Shown here piece by piece: positions 15,559 through 23,996 of a stretch of DNA of 64,000 bases (position 1 is its first letter; every line of letters begins with the position of its first letter). The notes under the pieces are model-generated. The model had not been told where the DNA came from. It made no database searches and was given only the letters and a program-made list of their open reading frames with translations. Source of the DNA: Candidatus Hydrogenedens terephthalaticus JGI OTU-1 (GTDB lineage Bacteria; Hydrogenedentota; Hydrogenedentia; Hydrogenedentales; Hydrogenedentaceae); the NCBI GenBank assembly GCA_000493945.1, contig AWNW01000008.1:1-64000 (forward strand), in the 5' to 3' direction. A program made the translations under genes and the position numbers.

Positions 15559-17442
15559 TTATTGGAGAGAGCTGTATAGTCTTTGGACTGTTGATTTAGG
15601 CTCGGAAGAAAGTTGTTTTTCTGCAAGTTTAACAACAACTTGTTCAAAGTCTGCAGGTCTTGCAGAAGTAATTTCCTGTTCAATTTGAGCTATAACATTC
15701 GGGGGAAGTCCTTCCTGAAATCCCCAGACGGGTGTAACCGCTTCAGGTTTTATATTCTGAAATACACCAATATTTTTCCCGTCAAGTGTTCTGTAATAAA
15801 CACCCCAGGAACCTTTCATAAGACATTCTGCCCATTTATTTACAGGAGTTCCTAAGGAGTCCTTTACATTGATTTTCGCATAGAAATACTCTTGTCGTTT
15901 TCCAATTTCAATTTCATCTAAATAAAGTCTTGTAAATTCTTTTTGAAGTTCGGGTGTTACCCAATTTGAAGATTCGGCTCTTTGCCGTAAAGATTCTGCG
16001 CGTGCTAATCGTTCATGAACAGAATACTTTTCAGGTGTTAAGGGTAAAGATTCTTTAATTTGGATAATGAGTTTATCAATATCAAGTAAGAAGGACTCTT
16101 TTATGGCAAGACTTCTTGCATTGGCTTCTTCCAGTTGTCCTACCTGATTGGTAAGTCTTTCTATTTCTGCTAAGAGTCCTGTTTGGCGGGCTTTAATAAT
16201 TTCTGTCTCATTAACCAGATTATCGTATGCTTCTTGAGCAGAAACATATTGTTCGTTTTTCGCTGCAATATCTGCTTCAACTGCTTGTAATGCAGACTGC
16301 CGTTCGGTTATTTTTGCGTTTACGCCATCCAGTTCTTGCTGTGCTGATTTAACTCTATTTGTAATTTCATTTAATTCAGATTGCAATCGTTGTATTTCCG
16401 CAGGGTCTAATTTTGTTCCGGGAGCGCTATCTTGTATTTGAGTATATCTTTTTATAATTTCATCTCTTTGGTTCAATTGATTTTGCAAAGAGGCAATTTC
16501 CTGTTTTGCTGGGTTCGGAATAGGCAGGAAATTAGATAGGAATGGTCCAGCAATAATACCGATAATCAATGCAATGATTGCTGCGATGGGTGCCATCGGA
16601 ATCTTAAATTTCTTTTTCTTGGTCGGTGTAGCAGGTTCACCTGTATCTGTAGGAGGTTGCGTAGAAGTTGTAGGAGCAATTGGGGGTGTTACAGCAACAC
16701 CTGATCCTGCTGTGAATTCCGGAATAGGTGTTTCCAATCCGGGACCAATAGGTGCTCCAAAAATATCCGTTCCTAATCCTGCACCACCCGCAGGAGCAGA
16801 TACTCCACCTCCTTGAACTCCACCAAATCCCATAGCAGGTGAGCCAAAATCGGGGGACGGCGTTTGAGCACTTCCGAAAATAGGCGTCTCTATAATTTGT
16901 GTAGGTGCCGTTGCTACAGTATCGGAAGGAGGTGCCGATTTCAGGTCGAATACGCCTCCCTTGCTGCCACCGCCAAAAGCACTATCGCCTAATGGAGTTT
17001 CTAAACCTGATTCAAGGCTAATAGGACCCGGTCCTATTTCAGGGGTTTCAGGAGAGAAATCACTATCTGCAGCAAGGTCCTGGAAAGACGGTTTTTTTGT
17101 GCCGGGTTGTGAAGGCGTCGGAATAGAACCTAATGCCGAGCCACCTAATTTATCAAATTCTGTTGGAGTTATTTTGATATTACCACCTGTCGGTTCCGGC
17201 ACCACAATATCTATATCGCTGATAGGAGGTAATCCTCCTTCAAAATCATCACTTCCTTTTGCTTTTTTGAAAGCATCGGAATCGAAGGAGGATAGCGGTG
17301 GAAGTTGACTACTTAGGTCAGAAACTTCACCTGTATCAAAATCACTCAAAGGAGGAAGATTTCCTAATCCGGAATCCGCACTGGGAATTTCTTCCTTTTT
17401 CTTTTTTTCTTCTTCGGGAGAAAAGTTTTCAAATTCAGACAT
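15559..17442 (-). CDS. large membrane protein: disordered N-half, one TM helix, coiled coil, unknown C-domain
   Basis: 627 residues. Residues 1-280 are low-complexity, rich in Pro, Gly, Ser, Thr and Asp, with recurring LPPLS-type motifs (LPPLSDFD, LPPLSSFD, LPPISDID). KKKKFK precedes a single transmembrane helix at about 288-310. A long coiled coil covers about 315-465, then a globular C-terminal part (about 480-627) contains AECLMKGSWGVYYRTLDGKN. By the positive-inside rule the disordered half would be cytoplasmic and the coiled coil periplasmic. I recognise no family. It is read from two overlapping sigma-70 promoters at 17498-17538 and faces uppP tail to tail. Confidence 0.7.
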   Translation of the reverse strand: MSEFENFSPEEEKKKKEEIPSADSGLGNLPPLSDFDTGEVSDLSSQLPPLSSFDSDAFKKAKGSDDFEGGLPPISDIDIVVPEPTGGNIKITPTEFDKLGGSALGSIPTPSQPGTKKPSFQDLAADSDFSPETPEIGPGPISLESGLETPLGDSAFGGGSKGGVFDLKSAPPSDTVATAPTQIIETPIFGSAQTPSPDFGSPAMGFGGVQGGGVSAPAGGAGLGTDIFGAPIGPGLETPIPEFTAGSGVAVTPPIAPTTSTQPPTDTGEPATPTKKKKFKIPMAPIAAIIALIIGIIAGPFLSNFLPIPNPAKQEIASLQNQLNQRDEIIKRYTQIQDSAPGTKLDPAEIQRLQSELNEITNRVKSAQQELDGVNAKITERQSALQAVEADIAAKNEQYVSAQEAYDNLVNETEIIKARQTGLLAEIERLTNQVGQLEEANARSLAIKESFLLDIDKLIIQIKESLPLTPEKYSVHERLARAESLRQRAESSNWVTPELQKEFTRLYLDEIEIGKRQEYFYAKINVKDSLGTPVNKWAECLMKGSWGVYYRTLDGKNIGVFQNIKPEAVTPVWGFQEGLPPNVIAQIEQEITSARPADFEQVVVKLAEKQLSSEPKSTVQRLYSSLQ

Positions 17443-17497
17443 GTTTCATCTCCATAATTATAATTCGTTTGTAATCTTCAATTTTAGTTTATTTTTA

Positions 17498-17538
17498 ATT
17501 CTATCATTTTTTATATCTTTTGTCAAGAAAATTGTCAA
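17498..17538 (-). promoter_or_regulatory. two overlapping sigma-70 promoters
   Basis: On the minus strand TTGACA (complement of 17521-17526) is 17 bases from TAGAAT (17503-17498), and a second TTGACA (17538-17533) is 17 bases from TATAAA (17515-17510). Both -35 boxes are perfect consensus and both spacers ideal. They drive the 627-residue membrane protein gene with a leader of about 50-65 bases. Confidence 0.75.
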
Positions 17539-17602
17539 CAATTTATAATATATTATTATGTTATTTTAACAAAAATTGCAATTTGCAAACGAATAATCAA
17601 GT

Positions 17603-18025
17603 TTAGGGTTTTACTACCCCGATAGTCAATAATATATTAGCATAAAGACGCTGGTCACCTGTAACAATTTGTAAACAGGTATCGGAAGAGGATGCACAAT
17701 CGTAAAAGTCAAATCGTTCTAACTTAATCAATGATAAATGAGGCAGAGATTGACGAAATTCTTTATAAATTTCCGGTTCTTCCCCTGTGTTAGGCATCAT
17801 TACATACGCTTCTTCAATTTCTACTGCAGTAAGCAGTGTATCAAGAACCTCAGTTACTTTTACGATTCCCGGAGCCAGATTTAGATAAACAGTCTCAGCA
17901 GATACCCCTTCTTTTGTGCTGGCGGGGTAATTCCCATCGGTAATTAAAATTTTTGAGCCATGACCGGCACCTGCAATAGCATAAAGAATTTCAGGATGTA
18001 AAAGTCTGTGTTTAAGCATATCCAT
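17603..18025 (-). CDS. RbsD/FucU-family sugar mutarotase
   Basis: 140 residues, the usual length. LLHPEILYAIAGAGHGSKILITDGNYP (about 8-34) carries the conserved His and Asp of the RbsD/FucU fold, and the FYDCASSSDTCLQIVTGDQRLYANILL tail resembles fucose mutarotase FucU more than RbsD. These proteins interconvert sugar anomers in the cytoplasm. It begins 18 bases after the TMTC-type gene and would be the third gene of a lipoprotein-TMTC-FucU operon, an unexpected context with no fucose or ribose catabolic genes. AAATTGCAATTT followed by T-rich sequence just past the stop may be a weak terminator. Confidence 0.85.
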   Translation of the reverse strand: MDMLKHRLLHPEILYAIAGAGHGSKILITDGNYPASTKEGVSAETVYLNLAPGIVKVTEVLDTLLTAVEIEEAYVMMPNTGEEPEIYKEFRQSLPHLSLIKLERFDFYDCASSSDTCLQIVTGDQRLYANILLTIGVVKP

Positions 18026-18043
18026 TCCCTTTATTTTATGTTT

Positions 18044-19876
18044 TTAATTTTCAACAGGCATATATGAAGGTACTGCCAATGTTCCACCTATAGAAATTTT
18101 TTGTATCTCTTTTAATAATTTTTCATCCGCGGTTTGTATCCGTGAAGAAATCATTTGATATGTTTTTATATCTCCTAAGGCAAGAGAAGATTGAGCAATA
18201 TACCACAATGCTTCAATTCCATAAGGGACGAAATCCTTCTGTTTTACCAAGAAACTTACAGGGGTTAGATGTTCAATAGATTCGTTAAATTTTCCCATAT
18301 TAAACAATGTCTTTCCAAAAGAAAGCCATGTTTCAATTTCTTCTTCATTCATAAAGGAAATTTGTTTTTCTGAAATTCCAGATTGTCTCTTAATTCTATC
18401 GTATATTTTTATCAATTCTTGATATTCTCTCTTTGCGCCGGGATAGTTTTTCATTATTTCTTCATAAGTTACTGCAAGATTATATCGAACGCGTACTGTA
18501 TTGGGATTATAGTGCAATGTGCTGCGGAATATGGTTTCATTATCTTTCCAGTCCTGATTTCGAAGGTAGGTTAAATAAAAATAGGAAAGGGTTACAATGA
18601 TAAGTAAAGTATTTATTGCAGGAAGTAAATATTTTTTATAAGAGTTTTGTAAAGTTAAAGGCTTTATGAAATAGTGAATTAACTCTAAAACACACCACCA
18701 GAAACCTATCATAGGTGTATACATCCAATGTTCTGCCTGCGGTGCGTTCAATGTGAAAAAACCTGAGATAGGGAACCATGTTATTAAAAACCATAAAATA
18801 CTTATAAAAATTCTGTAAAGTTTGTTTTTCCATGCCCAATAACATATAAGACCGATGATAATTAAAAAAGAATATCCAAGTAATGCTGTCCAATAGGGAG
18901 TATTTTCAAGGGTTTGTTCCATGTGTAAACCAAAGGGAAAAAAAAGAATTCGGATATAAAAAGCAAAAGATTGTCCAATTTCTACAATTTTATCGCTCCA
19001 TGTTTTAATGATAGGAACGGACTTTTCTGAAAAGTTTAGTAGGGTCATTCGGAGCACAATATAGATTGCAGAAACTATTACAGAAAGTAAAAGGGGGAGC
19101 CATTTTTTTAGTTGGTAGAAAGCCGTTGCTGCTTTAGAGTTTTGAATATTGGATGCAAAAGGTATTATGAGTATGATTAAAAGGGGGAAAATATTGCTGG
19201 ATTCTTTACTGAGTAGTCCCAAAGCAAAAAATAATGGACAGGCAATTAGATATAATTTTTTTTGCAGCCTATTTTCTTCCTGTAAATATTGGATACAAGA
19301 AATAACCCCTGCTAAAAGGAAAACTGCGGACATCATATCTGCCCTGCCACTAATATAAGTAACCGCTTCTGTCGGGATAGGATGAACAGCATAAATTATG
19401 CTTGTCCAGAAAGAAGCAAAAAAAGGTGCTTTTAGTTGGTTTAATAGTAAAAAAACAAGTATAACGGCACAAGCATGCCATAGGCTGTTGGTTATATGAA
19501 AAACTAAAGGAGAAATTTCAGGAAATAATGAATTTTCTTTTTTATGTTTATAGGATAATAGATAATCAAGCATAAAAGAAACAGAAACCAGTGGACGATA
19601 GAAATTACCTTGCCCCCTTCCAAAGGCATGCTGGTCTTCGAGAAAGAGTTGGAAAATCTTTTTGGGGTCCTGAACATGTTTATGCATAAGAACCGACGAA
19701 GCATCATCCCAAACCCAGTCGTTATTCAATGTATTTGCATAGGCAAGGAATGTTATACAGAGTAGAAGAAAACAGTAGAAAAATTTTTCAGATAAGGAAA
19801 GAACTATTCCTTCTTTATTTTTTTCAAAGTGTTCCCATGTCTCTTTTGACAAATTATCGGTCATTTTTGAAATCAA
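18044..19876 (-). CDS. TMTC-like GT-C membrane protein with C-terminal TPR-like region
   Basis: 610 residues. After a 30-residue cytoplasmic leader come about 10-11 membrane helices (35-460). The first lumenal loop has NDWVWDDASSVL, the paired acidic residues typical of GT-C sugar transferases. FHITNSLWHA and VHPIPTEAVTYISGRADMM are signature segments of the TMTC / O-mannosyltransferase-like family. The remaining 150 residues (NPNTVRVRYNLAVTYEEIMK onward) are helical repeats of TPR type. Proteins of this kind use polyprenyl-phosphate sugars to glycosylate proteins or glycans outside the membrane. It is 17 bases downstream of the lipoprotein gene and 18 bases before the FucU gene. Donor and target are unknown. 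Confidence 0.78.
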   Translation of the reverse strand: MISKMTDNLSKETWEHFEKNKEGIVLSLSEKFFYCFLLLCITFLAYANTLNNDWVWDDASSVLMHKHVQDPKKIFQLFLEDQHAFGRGQGNFYRPLVSVSFMLDYLLSYKHKKENSLFPEISPLVFHITNSLWHACAVILVFLLLNQLKAPFFASFWTSIIYAVHPIPTEAVTYISGRADMMSAVFLLAGVISCIQYLQEENRLQKKLYLIACPLFFALGLLSKESSNIFPLLIILIIPFASNIQNSKAATAFYQLKKWLPLLLSVIVSAIYIVLRMTLLNFSEKSVPIIKTWSDKIVEIGQSFAFYIRILFFPFGLHMEQTLENTPYWTALLGYSFLIIIGLICYWAWKNKLYRIFISILWFLITWFPISGFFTLNAPQAEHWMYTPMIGFWWCVLELIHYFIKPLTLQNSYKKYLLPAINTLLIIVTLSYFYLTYLRNQDWKDNETIFRSTLHYNPNTVRVRYNLAVTYEEIMKNYPGAKREYQELIKIYDRIKRQSGISEKQISFMNEEEIETWLSFGKTLFNMGKFNESIEHLTPVSFLVKQKDFVPYGIEALWYIAQSSLALGDIKTYQMISSRIQTADEKLLKEIQKISIGGTLAVPSYMPVEN

Positions 19877-19893
19877 TTTGTTAGGCGGTTTTA

Positions 19894-20634
19894 CTAACCT
19901 TTGTTTTTAGGTCCGGGAACAACCCATGTGTCGTTTGCGGGAATGTAAAGTATCTCAACGGATTGTTGGTCTCCAATAACCCGAACTATGCGAAGTTTCG
20001 CCGTTTCTTTTCTTTTTGTTTGTGGGTTTTCGGGCTCGTAAAATTCTTCACCTTCACGAACTTTAAAGTTTTCCGTTTTGTTTGTCTTGGTATCCGTTAC
20101 AGTAAGAAATACATACAAATCGTTTTCTGCTTGAAGAAATCCTGTAACTTCAACACGAGGGCGAGAGAGCATAAGTTCTGCCCTTTCCTTCAATCGGGCA
20201 TATTTCCCATCAGGAGCCGATGCTCCGGGACGCAAAACATCATAAATATTTATTCCTGCGATAACGAGAGCCCATCTCTGCTTATCCCTTGCCTGTCTTA
20301 TATTTTCTTCTATATCAGGGGCAATTCGGCTCATGGCGATTTTACCGTTCTCGATTGCGGAATATTTCGCTTTAACTCCTCGAAAATTATTTATAATCGT
20401 ATCTTGTTGTTCTTGAGGAAGACGACCATTATTTACGACGGCATCTATCCATGGCTGAATTGCAGAACGCATTTCAGATTGTATCTGTTCTGGACTTGGC
20501 GGAGGAGGTTCTTGAGGTGGTGGAGGTGGTGGAGGTGGTTTGGAACAATTGATATTAGAAATAGAAATAATTCCAAGTGTAATAAATATAAATACATAAA
20601 CAAATCGTCTTAAAAACAGATTACTTTTTTTCAT
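19894..20634 (-). CDS. lipoprotein with polyproline linker
   Basis: 246 residues. The signal sequence MKKSNLFLRRFVYVFIFITL leads to a lipobox ending INC-S at about residue 30. The mature protein starts with a polyproline block of eight consecutive Pro and further PPPP groups (about 32-48), likely an extended spacer. The rest is one helical region (50-140) and a beta-rich C-terminal domain (about 150-240) with VEVTGFLQAENDLYVFLTVTD. AGAGGA precedes the ATG. It is the first gene of the unit that includes the TMTC and FucU-like genes. No known family recognised. Ser directly after Cys would favour outer-membrane sorting by the E. coli rule. Confidence 0.75.
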   Translation of the reverse strand: MKKSNLFLRRFVYVFIFITLGIISISNINCSKPPPPPPPPQEPPPPSPEQIQSEMRSAIQPWIDAVVNNGRLPQEQQDTIINNFRGVKAKYSAIENGKIAMSRIAPDIEENIRQARDKQRWALVIAGINIYDVLRPGASAPDGKYARLKERAELMLSRPRVEVTGFLQAENDLYVFLTVTDTKTNKTENFKVREGEEFYEPENPQTKRKETAKLRIVRVIGDQQSVEILYIPANDTWVVPGPKNKG

Positions 20635-20849
20635 ATTTTTTCTGTCCTCTATTTAAGGTTTGTGCATATATTAAATGTTATCATAGAAAAATGGTGTATC
20701 ACAAAATATAAATTGAATTTAACAACGAGAAAGTTTCGTTTGGAAATAAGTAAAATGAATAAAAATGATTTTATTGTGTATAATTTTGTAAAATCGTATA
20801 TATTTAAGTCTTAATTAATTTATTTAAGATTATTAAAGAAAGGGAACAA

Positions 20850-21782
20850 ATGAGGATTTTAGTTGTTGATGATGACTTGGACTTAGCAGAACTGATAAAG
20901 ACTAAACTACAAAGTGAAGGGCATCAGGTTGATGTTATAAACACTGGGGAAGGTGCTTTTGAAAAGGCAAAAAGTTTTAAGCCAGATGTAGTCCTTCTGG
21001 ATATTATGCTTCCCGGTGTAACGGGTTATCAGATATGTCGTAAAATCAGGAGGGACCCTGAAATTTACAAAACGGCGATACTTATCTTAACAGCGCTGGG
21101 TGAAGAACCTGAAGTTTTGCATGGATTGGAACAAGGGGCAGACGATTATCTGGTTAAACCATTTAAATTAGAACGGTTAATGGACAAGATTTCGTCCTTA
21201 GGTGTATTAATAGCCTCTGTAAATAGTCGAAATCAAATAACTAATTTTCCTGGCACGGATGCAATCAAAAGAGAAATTAACCATAAATTAGCAAGGGGAG
21301 AACAGATAGCGGTTATATATGTTAACATGACGGGTTTTAAGCCGTATTGTGTTTCACGGGGTCCAGAAGGACAGAAACGAGCCTTAACTTTTCTCGCAGA
21401 AATTATGGTAGAGGTTAAAAGGACTCTGGGTATTTATGAATGTTTTATGGCACACATGGGAGGGGAACATTTTGTTATTTTATTAAATGCTTCGGATGCT
21501 GAAAAGTTTTGCGAAGCCTTGATTACATCATTTGACCAGAAGAAGAAGGAGTTATATACTTCACAAGAATATGAACATGGATATATCCTTGCAGTAGATA
21601 GAAATGGAGCAGAAATAAAATGCCCATTGATGGCACTGTCCTTGGGTGTTGTCCACAACCAGTTCCGACCTTTCCGAAATGCAAAGAAGATGTTTGAGGT
21701 GCTTGCACAGGTCCGACAAAAAGCCCAACCTGTAAACGGGAAGAGTGTATATTTTATAGACCGCAGACATACAGACCGATAA
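20850..21782 (+). CDS. response regulator: REC plus degenerate GGDEF domain
   Basis: 310 residues. The receiver domain (1-120) has D7/D8, phosphoacceptor D51 in LLDIMLPG, T81 and K103 in LVKPFK, so it is complete. The second domain (about 140-300) has the GGDEF fold order, but the active-site motif reads GGEHF at 204-208, so cyclic-di-GMP synthesis is unlikely. It could be a GTP or c-di-GMP sensor or a structural output. No kinase gene is adjacent. A GNAT gene follows by 48 bases and the flagellar operon begins 845 bases further on, so a role in motility control is possible but only inferred. A TATAAT box is present at 20779-20784 without a good -35. Confidence 0.82.
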   Translation: MRILVVDDDLDLAELIKTKLQSEGHQVDVINTGEGAFEKAKSFKPDVVLLDIMLPGVTGYQICRKIRRDPEIYKTAILILTALGEEPEVLHGLEQGADDYLVKPFKLERLMDKISSLGVLIASVNSRNQITNFPGTDAIKREINHKLARGEQIAVIYVNMTGFKPYCVSRGPEGQKRALTFLAEIMVEVKRTLGIYECFMAHMGGEHFVILLNASDAEKFCEALITSFDQKKKELYTSQEYEHGYILAVDRNGAEIKCPLMALSLGVVHNQFRPFRNAKKMFEVLAQVRQKAQPVNGKSVYFIDRRHTDR

Positions 21783-21830
21783 AAAAATCAAACTCTTATA
21801 GATGAATAATATAAGGATGAGTTAATCCCT

Positions 21831-22436
21831 GTGGTGAGTATCCGAGAAATTCGTGAAGCGGATATAGAAAAAGCGGTAGTGTCCTTAGTCCATGCTTTTT
21901 ATGATGATGGCTTGGTTTGTTATATGTTTCCAGAAGAGAAATTCCGTAGGGAATTTATAACATGGACATACGAGCGTTGGCTTCGACTTTTGATGACATT
22001 TAACTCCGTATTTGTTGATGATAATGTTCAAGGTGTTGCAGGTTGTATTCCCCCTTCCCTGTATCCGCATATCCCTTTCCACTATATTGTAAGAGCAGGA
22101 TTTTTTAGAGCTATTCCTAAATTAATGTTTCGAAATTTTTGGCGACCTTTGCGCGCCTATTGGGATAATCAGAGCAGAACGCGAAGTGAGGTAAAAGAAC
22201 CTACATGGATTTTGGATATTTTAGGAGTGCATCCTTCCGCACAGGGGAAAGGAATTGGAAGTGCCTTAGTTCAGCATTTAATTTCCTGTGCAAATCGGGA
22301 CAAAGTTCCTGCTTATGTAATTACTCATAAAGAAAAAAATATAATCTTTTACGAAAAAAATGGGTTTAAACTTCTTAATAAGAAATATTCCCTTCCCGGG
22401 GGTCCTCCAACCTGTTCTTTAATCTACAAACCTTGA
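21831..22436 (+). CDS. GNAT-family N-acetyltransferase
   Basis: 201 residues. Two consecutive GTG codons (21831, 21834) are possible starts, with AAGGA at 21813-21817 as ribosome site. The N-terminal part IREIREADIEKAVVSLVHAF and ILDILGVHPSAQGKGIGSAL near 126-145 (the acetyl-CoA Q-G-x-G-x-G/A loop), then IIFYEKNGFKLL, define the GNAT fold. The middle section (60-115), with a basic aromatic-rich region, is longer than in minimal GNATs. The acetyl acceptor is unknown. It lies between the REC protein and the flagellar promoter region. Confidence 0.8.
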   Translation: MVSIREIREADIEKAVVSLVHAFYDDGLVCYMFPEEKFRREFITWTYERWLRLLMTFNSVFVDDNVQGVAGCIPPSLYPHIPFHYIVRAGFFRAIPKLMFRNFWRPLRAYWDNQSRTRSEVKEPTWILDILGVHPSAQGKGIGSALVQHLISCANRDKVPAYVITHKEKNIIFYEKNGFKLLNKKYSLPGGPPTCSLIYKP

Positions 22437-22575
22437 TTATATCTAAATTTATCAGACTCCCAAAAAGAAAAAATTTCCTTTGAAAAGGGAAAAAATATCT
22501 TTATTCTGGAACATAAGAGAAAGACAAATTTATTTAAGTGCTTGTTTCCTTGATAGATACAAAAGTTTATTTGTG

Positions 22576-22591
22576 TGGCATATCATTTGCT
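22576..22591 (+). promoter_or_regulatory. sigma-54-type (-24/-12) promoter of the flagellar operon
   Basis: TGGCATATCATTTGCT matches the sigma-54 consensus TGGCAC-N5-TTGCT in all but one base, with GG (22577-22578) and GC (22589-22590) separated by exactly ten bases. Transcription would start near 22602, 26 bases before the flgB ATG at 22628. Many diderms drive flagellar basal-body genes with RpoN. The activator is not in the window. Confidence 0.7.
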
Positions 22592-22627
22592 AAATAAAGA
22601 ACTAAAATTTGAAAATGGTTACGATAA

Positions 22628-23029
22628 ATGGTCAACGGAATAGGAAAAATAAGTGCTGAAACGATGTTAATCTCTGCAATGAAAGTAGCAGAAGTTAATC
22701 ATCGGTATATTGCTAATAATATAGCCAATGCGGATACGCCTGGATATACGCAAAAGGAATTGGATTTTCAGAAATCTCTCAACGCCGTATTGCAAGGGCG
22801 AGGGGGTATCGTTCTCCGCACGAACCACCCTCGCCATATCCAGATAGAGAAAGAAGGAGTAGTCGTAGAAAAAAAGAGGAATGTATTAAAAAACGATTTT
22901 AATTCGGTGGATATTGATGAACAAATAGCAAAACTGACAGAAAATACAGGAAAAGCCACCGTTTATACGGCATTGTTAGCCAAGAAGTTTAGTCAGTTAA
23001 CAACCATTATTAACGATTTGAAGAGATAA
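22628..23029 (+). CDS. flgB: flagellar basal-body rod protein FlgB
   Basis: 133 residues, normal for FlgB. The rod-protein signature NNIANADTPGY is near residues 32-42, with TQKELDFQ after it and a C-terminal helix ending in an AKKFSQLTTIINDLKR-like segment. FlgB forms the proximal rod just above the MS ring with FliE. It is the first gene after the sigma-54-type promoter and lies 4 bases before flgC. No clear Shine-Dalgarno is seen before the ATG. Confidence 0.95.
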   Translation: MVNGIGKISAETMLISAMKVAEVNHRYIANNIANADTPGYTQKELDFQKSLNAVLQGRGGIVLRTNHPRHIQIEKEGVVVEKKRNVLKNDFNSVDIDEQIAKLTENTGKATVYTALLAKKFSQLTTIINDLKR

Positions 23030-23033
23030 TATT

Positions 23034-23459
23034 ATGCGAGTTGAAGGAATTTCAGCATGGGATATAGCCCTTAGTGGTATACGGGCTCAACGGCTGAGAA
23101 TGAATATTATCGCAAATAATATTGCTAATGCGGAGACCACCCGAACGGAAAAAGGAGGTGGTCCTTTCCGCCGCCAGATGGTTCTCTTAAAAGGATATGA
23201 GTTAGGCAAAACTGTATCATCAAAACAAGCAGGGGTAAAAGTAAAATCTGTAATTTATGATATGTCTCCGTTCAAAGAAGTGTATGAACCTGAACATCCG
23301 GATGCCAATGAGCAAGGCATTGTAAAATATCCTAATGTGCAACTTGCTAATGAAATGGCAGACCTTGTCTCTGCTCAACGAGCCTATGAAGCCAATATTG
23401 CAGTTTTCGTAGCAAATCGGCAAATACGACAAAGAGCGTTGGAAATTTTGCAAAGATGA
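23034..23459 (+). CDS. flgC: flagellar basal-body rod protein FlgC
   Basis: 141 residues. NNIANAETTRTEKGGGPFRR near 24-43 is the FlgC-type N-terminus. PDANEQGIVKYPNVQLANEM near 92-111 and AQRAYEANIAVF close to the end are hallmark FlgC segments. It is a proximal-rod subunit exported by the flagellar type III system. It follows flgB by four bases. The 88 bases before fliE contain two A+T-rich TATGAT boxes but no convincing promoter. Confidence 0.96.
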   Translation: MRVEGISAWDIALSGIRAQRLRMNIIANNIANAETTRTEKGGGPFRRQMVLLKGYELGKTVSSKQAGVKVKSVIYDMSPFKEVYEPEHPDANEQGIVKYPNVQLANEMADLVSAQRAYEANIAVFVANRQIRQRALEILQR

Positions 23460-23547
23460 GTATTATAAGATTTTTTTATGATAAAATAATGGTATGATAC
23501 ATATAAGAAGAAATAATATTAAGGAAATAACAAAGAGGTGATATCCC

Positions 23548-23865
23548 GTGGATAACATTGATTCTATTCACAATATAGGTCCAATAAAACCTAAAGTAGA
23601 TATACCCTCTGTAAGTCCTGTTAAGACTACACCGGTTGAAAGCAAAACCTCCTTTAAGGATATATTGGTTGATGCTGTGTCTGAGGTTCAGAAATTACAA
23701 GATGAAGCAGATACAACGATAAAAAAATTAGTTTCGGGCGAAATAAAAGATGTAACTGAAGTAATGGTGGCGGTTCAACGAGCAGACACTGCTTTCCAAA
23801 CACTGATGGCAGTTCGAAATAAAGTGATAACGGCGTATGAAGAGATAATGCGAATGCAAATTTAG
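23548..23865 (+). CDS. fliE: flagellar hook-basal body protein FliE
   Basis: 105 residues from a GTG start at 23548, supported by GAGGTG at 23535-23540. The C-terminal two thirds is the FliE domain: SFKDILVDAVSEVQKLQDEAD, LVSGEIKDVTEVMVAVQRAD and TLMAVRNKVITAYEEIMRMQI. FliE joins the MS ring to the rod. It closes the first flagellar cluster. Its stop codon is followed at once by an 8-bp inverted repeat. Confidence 0.95.
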   Translation: MDNIDSIHNIGPIKPKVDIPSVSPVKTTPVESKTSFKDILVDAVSEVQKLQDEADTTIKKLVSGEIKDVTEVMVAVQRADTAFQTLMAVRNKVITAYEEIMRMQI

Positions 23866-23886
23866 TATTTGACATGAAGTCAAATA
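23866..23886. repeat. inverted repeat just after fliE
   Basis: TATTTGAC (23866-23873) and GTCAAATA (23879-23886) form a perfect 8-bp stem with loop ATGAA, starting directly after the fliE stop codon. There is no T tract, so it is a doubtful terminator. It could be an operator or an attenuator before the fliF promoter. The next 30 bases hold a second small repeat, GATTTG / CAAATC. Confidence 0.45.
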
Positions 23887-23967
23887 CCCTGTGATTTGAA
23901 TAAACAAATCCAGGAATCGGCGGAGGTAAAAATTGAATAATTTTCCTAAAATTTTGTTGAAAAAATC

Positions 23968-23996
23968 TTGACATAATACACTATATATTGTATTAT
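23968..23996 (+). promoter_or_regulatory. near-consensus sigma-70 promoter of fliF
   Basis: TTGACA (23968-23973), a 17-base spacer and TATTAT (23991-23996) give a strong housekeeping-type promoter 100 bases before the fliF ATG. Transcription should start near 24003. The spacer contains one arm of a 15-bp inverted repeat whose other arm ends two bases before the fliF start codon. Confidence 0.75.

Noticed and set aside
16574..17308. Long Pro/Gly-rich plus-strand frames opposite the 627-residue protein
   Set aside because: They are antisense reflections of its low-complexity N-terminal half; they lack ribosome sites and homologous domains.
19963..20613. 216-codon plus-strand frame opposite the lipoprotein gene
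   Set aside because: Rich in Phe, Cys and Trp with no motif, while the opposite strand has a signal peptide, lipobox and operon context.
23866..23886. Rho-independent terminator after fliE
   Set aside because: The hairpin is AT-rich, only 8 bp, and is followed by CCCTGTG rather than a T tract.
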